Shown here one piece after another: positions 5,660 through 7,485 of a stretch of 7,485 nt of DNA (its first letter is position 1; every line of letters begins with the position of its first letter). A program made the position numbers and the translations under genes. The stretch comes from Chloroflexota bacterium (GTDB lineage: Bacteria > Chloroflexota > Limnocylindria > Limnocylindrales > CSP1-4). The notes under the pieces were generated by a model. That model did no database searches and was not told the origin of the DNA. It saw only the letters and a list, made by a program, of their open reading frames with translations. The stretch spans positions 1 through 7,485 of the forward strand of contig JAKAMV010000492.1 in NCBI GenBank assembly GCA_021812735.1, read 5' to 3'.

Positions 5660-6832
5660 CTAGCGGGCGGTGCCGGGCTGGAGCTGGGGCATGGACAGGG
5701 CCGGCGCCTTGTCGATCTCCTTGGCGAAGTCCATCACCGACCGACCGAGCACCGAGTCCGCCTTGGCGGCCATGAACGGCGCGCCCGTGTTCAGCGCGGA
5801 GATGGCCCCGCGGTACTCGTTGACGATCTGGTACTCGATGGGCTGCCGGAGGGCCCCCTCCGCGCTCTTGACGTTGATCCCCGTGTACGCGTTCGAGCGA
5901 TTGAGGACCAGCTTGAGCTTCCCGGAGGCATAGCCCAGGTGACCCATGGTGCCCAGCACCAGGCGCACGTTCTTGAGGCACGAGAGGTCCGCGGTCATCA
6001 CCGCGAAGATGGTCTCGGCGACGTCCATGACCATCAGGTTGATCTCGTCCAGCCGCTTGTCGATGTCCACGACGACGTAGTCGTACATCGAGGCGAGCAC
6101 GCTCAGGATCTCGTGCATGTGCGCGGGCGTGACCAGGTCCGCCGACTCCGGGGACGGCGGCGCCAGGAGCAGGTCCACGCCCGACTCGTGCGTCTGGATG
6201 ACCCCCTTCAGCAGGTCGGAGTCGATCGTCGGCGCGTTCACCGCGTCCACGATGCTCTTGCGGTCGTTGGCGAGGTCCATGAACACCCGGTGGTCGCCGA
6301 ACTGCAGGTTGCCGTCCACCAGGACGACCCTGCGGTCGAGCGCGTGGAGCGCGATGGCCGTGTTGATGGCGATGGTGGTGGTGCCCACGCCGCCCTTGGC
6401 GCCGTAGTAGGCGTGCACGCGGCCCATCGGCGGCCGGCCGACGAGCGAATCGCCGGCTGCGAACCTGGAGATGAGCGCCTTCATGCGGGCCAGCAGCTCG
6501 GCCGGGTGGAACGGCTTGACGAGGTAGTCGTCAGCGCCGGCGCGCAGGGCGCGGACCTTCTGCGAGGCGTCCCGGTCCGAGGTCAGCATGATGATGGGGA
6601 CGTGCTTGCCCGAGGTCTCGGCGCCGCGGATGCGCGTGGCGACGTCGTAGCCGTCCACGCCCGGCAGCGTCGCGTCGAGCAGGAGCAGCGAGGGCGATTC
6701 CGACTGCCACAGGCGCAGGGCCTCGGCCGCCTCCGTCGCCAGGACGACCTCGTAGCCCTCCGAGCGGAGCGTCTGCTGGAGGAGTCGCTGGACCCCCGCG
6801 TCGTCGTCGACGACGAGCACCTTCCCGGCCAT
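5660..6832 (-). CDS. Response-regulator receiver domain fused to CpaE/TadZ-type ATPase (Tad/Flp pilus assembly family)
   Basis: CpaE/TadZ proteins are ParA/MinD-like ATPases that position the Tad (Flp) pilus machine at the inner face of the cell membrane. Residues 4-122 are a receiver domain with acidic D9/D10, phospho-acceptor D53 (in LLLLDATLPGVDG), T84 and K106 (in LVKPF), so the phosphorylation residues are intact. After a short linker the ATPase (138-375) shows the deviant Walker A GAKGGVGTTT (144-153). The signature lysine K146 is kept, while the second P-loop lysine is replaced by T, as is usual in CpaE/TadZ. Next come VVLVDGNLQFGD (169-180, with the A' aspartate D173) and Walker B YDYVVVDI (250-257). 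Length is 390 aa. The start is the ATG at 6832, because GGGGAGG lies four bases upstream; the ATG at 6847 would place that site inside the gene. No cognate kinase or other tad genes are in the window. Family is clear; the pilus role is inferred from homology. Confidence 0.92.
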   Translation of the reverse strand: MAGKVLVVDDDAGVQRLLQQTLRSEGYEVVLATEAAEALRLWQSESPSLLLLDATLPGVDGYDVATRIRGAETSGKHVPIIMLTSDRDASQKVRALRAGADDYLVKPFHPAELLARMKALISRFAAGDSLVGRPPMGRVHAYYGAKGGVGTTTIAINTAIALHALDRRVVLVDGNLQFGDHRVFMDLANDRKSIVDAVNAPTIDSDLLKGVIQTHESGVDLLLAPPSPESADLVTPAHMHEILSVLASMYDYVVVDIDKRLDEINLMVMDVAETIFAVMTADLSCLKNVRLVLGTMGHLGYASGKLKLVLNRSNAYTGINVKSAEGALRQPIEYQIVNEYRGAISALNTGAPFMAAKADSVLGRSVMDFAKEIDKAPALSMPQLQPGTAR

Positions 6833-6836
6833 CGCA

Positions 6837-6843
6837 CCTCCCC
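6837..6843 (-). promoter_or_regulatory. Strong ribosome binding site GGGGAGG of the REC-CpaE gene
   Basis: Minus-strand GGGGAGG with a four-base spacer (TGCG) before the ATG at 6832. It is the best Shine-Dalgarno in the window and decides between the two nearby ATGs (6832 and 6847). Confidence 0.7.
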
Positions 6844-6887
6844 GCATGGACCACGCTCGTTGAGCCGGGGCTGCCCCCGTGGTGAGC

Positions 6888-6893
6888 AGTATA
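6888..6893 (-). promoter_or_regulatory. Candidate -10 box TATACT of the REC-CpaE gene
   Basis: TATACT on the minus strand matches the sigma-70 -10 consensus in five of six bases and stands out in this GC-rich 87-bp gap. The implied start site near 6881 would give a leader of about 48 bases. No recognisable -35 lies at 16-18 bases upstream (the sequence there is CCGGCG), so the promoter may need an activator or a different sigma factor. The leader also holds a CCACG/CGTGG pairing (6851-6855 with 6878-6882) around a small GGGG/CCCC stem; this is weak. Confidence 0.45.
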
Positions 6894-6919
6894 GGGGCCG
6901 TCCCTGCCGCCGCCGGCCG

Positions 6920-7485
6920 CTACCCCCGAGCGCCGAGGAACGCGGACCGCAGCAGGTCGCCCGCCTCGGCCTCCCAGGCGACCGCGTCCACGCGGTGCGC
7001 CTCCCCGTGGCCGGCGCCCGCCACCACCAGGTGCCGCGTGCCCTCCGGGGCCATGGCCACCAGCCGCGCCGCCGCGCGCTGGGGGATCAGCGGGTCGGCA
7101 GCGCCGTGCACCAGCAGCAGCGGCACGTCCTCGAGCAGGCCGACCGAGGCGATCGGCTGGGTCGCGCGCGGATCGCCGCCAACGAGCCGCGCGAACCTCG
7201 AGAACGCGCGACCGGCGACCCACACCCCGCCCGGCAGCCCCATGCGCCGCCCGACCACGAGCGCGAGCTCCGGTGAGACGGCGTCGGCGACGATCGCGAC
7301 GATACGGGGGCGCGGCGCCTCGCCGACCGCGGTGGCCGACCCGTCGGACGGCAGGTCCGCGGCCGCCAGGCGACCGTCGCCGAGCACCGCGGTGGCCGCG
7401 ATCGCGGTGATCCCGCCCATCGACGAGCCGACCAGCGCGACGCGCCGGACGCCCCGCTCGCCGAGCCATGCGAGCGCGCCGGCCA
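6920..7485 (-). CDS. Alpha/beta hydrolase, C-terminal part (5' end beyond window)
   Basis: Serine hydrolase of the alpha/beta fold; substrate unknown. The frame runs open through the window end, so about 187 C-terminal residues are seen and the N-terminal core strands lie beyond base 7485. The nucleophile elbow is LVGSSMGG (GxSxG, serine codon at 7421-7423). The acid is the aspartate of LLLVHGAADPLIP (codon 7094-7096), and the histidine is in VVAGAGHGEAH (codon 7007-7009). All three triad members are present at normal spacing. The ATG at 7418-7420 codes for the methionine right after the nucleophile and cannot be the start. The insert between elbow and acid is short, with no large lid, resembling dienelactone-hydrolase-like or S33-like esterases and peptidases. 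The gene ends with TAG, 87 bases before the REC-CpaE ATG. No signal peptide can be judged. Confidence 0.88.
   Translation of the reverse strand, partial: AGALAWLGERGVRRVALVGSSMGGITAIAATAVLGDGRLAAADLPSDGSATAVGEAPRPRIVAIVADAVSPELALVVGRRMGLPGGVWVAGRAFSRFARLVGGDPRATQPIASVGLLEDVPLLLVHGAADPLIPQRAAARLVAMAPEGTRHLVVAGAGHGEAHRVDAVAWEAEAGDLLRSAFLGARG

Noticed and set aside
3911..7276. A very long plus-strand open frame (about 1,120 codons) antisense to comM, REC-CpaE and the hydrolase
   Set aside because: It is an artefact of GC-rich third positions on the opposite strand. Its product is Arg/His/Gly/Pro-rich with no recognisable domain, while the minus-strand genes beneath it carry clear motifs.
1..7485. 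CRISPR arrays, tRNA or rRNA genes, insertion sequences, phage or toxin-antitoxin signatures
   Set aside because: I looked on both strands and saw no regularly spaced repeats, no cloverleaf or rRNA-like segments, and no transposase, integrase or toxin motifs.

Overview
The window is very GC-rich (about 70-75% by eye) bacterial DNA. Every gene I can support lies on the minus strand, so transcription runs from high to low coordinates. The gene set, base composition and several protein traits point to a high-GC Chloroflexota lineage (Limnocylindria/Ellin6529-like), with a high-GC actinobacterium as the alternative. The traits are a response regulator fused to a CpaE/TadZ ATPase, a multi-Ig CAP-domain surface protein, and a comM-dprA...topA block. 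The phylum call is inference from gene style, not from a marker phylogeny.

Layout in transcription order: (1) 6920-7485, the C-terminal part of an alpha/beta hydrolase with a complete Ser-Asp-His triad, cut by the window end. (2) 5660-6832, a receiver (REC) domain fused to a CpaE/TadZ-type ParA-like ATPase of the Tad/Flp pilus family, with its own candidate -10 box and a strong Shine-Dalgarno, followed by a GC-rich hairpin. (3) 3938-5518, comM (YifB, Mg-chelatase-like AAA+ helicase). (4) 2658-3938, dprA, overlapping comM by one base in a TGATG junction. (5) About 323 bp without a convincing gene, holding direct repeats, an inverted repeat and a hairpin. (6) 688-2334, a membrane-anchored exported protein with three Big_5-like Ig domains, a Lys/Pro/Ala linker and a C-terminal CAP/SCP domain. 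(7) 234-620, an unrecognised 128-aa protein with a good GTG start. (8) 1-125, the first 41 residues of topA (DNA topoisomerase I), cut by the window start.

How the genes fit together: comM and dprA are the classical natural-transformation pair (ComM for branch migration, DprA for RecA loading on incoming single strands). They sit in the widespread comM-dprA-topA neighbourhood. Here a CAP-domain surface protein and an unknown protein separate dprA from topA, and a phosphorylatable REC-CpaE protein lies just upstream of comM. Tad/Flp pili are used for DNA uptake in at least one high-GC bacterium, so a pilus-competence link is a reasonable hypothesis, but adjacency is the only evidence here.

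I found no RNA gene, CRISPR array, insertion sequence or phage signature. Most of the window is ordinary chromosomal sequence. The points most worth a second look are the REC-CpaE/comM-dprA neighbourhood, the structured dprA-CAP intergenic region with an ambiguous CAP start, and the unrecognised 128-aa protein.
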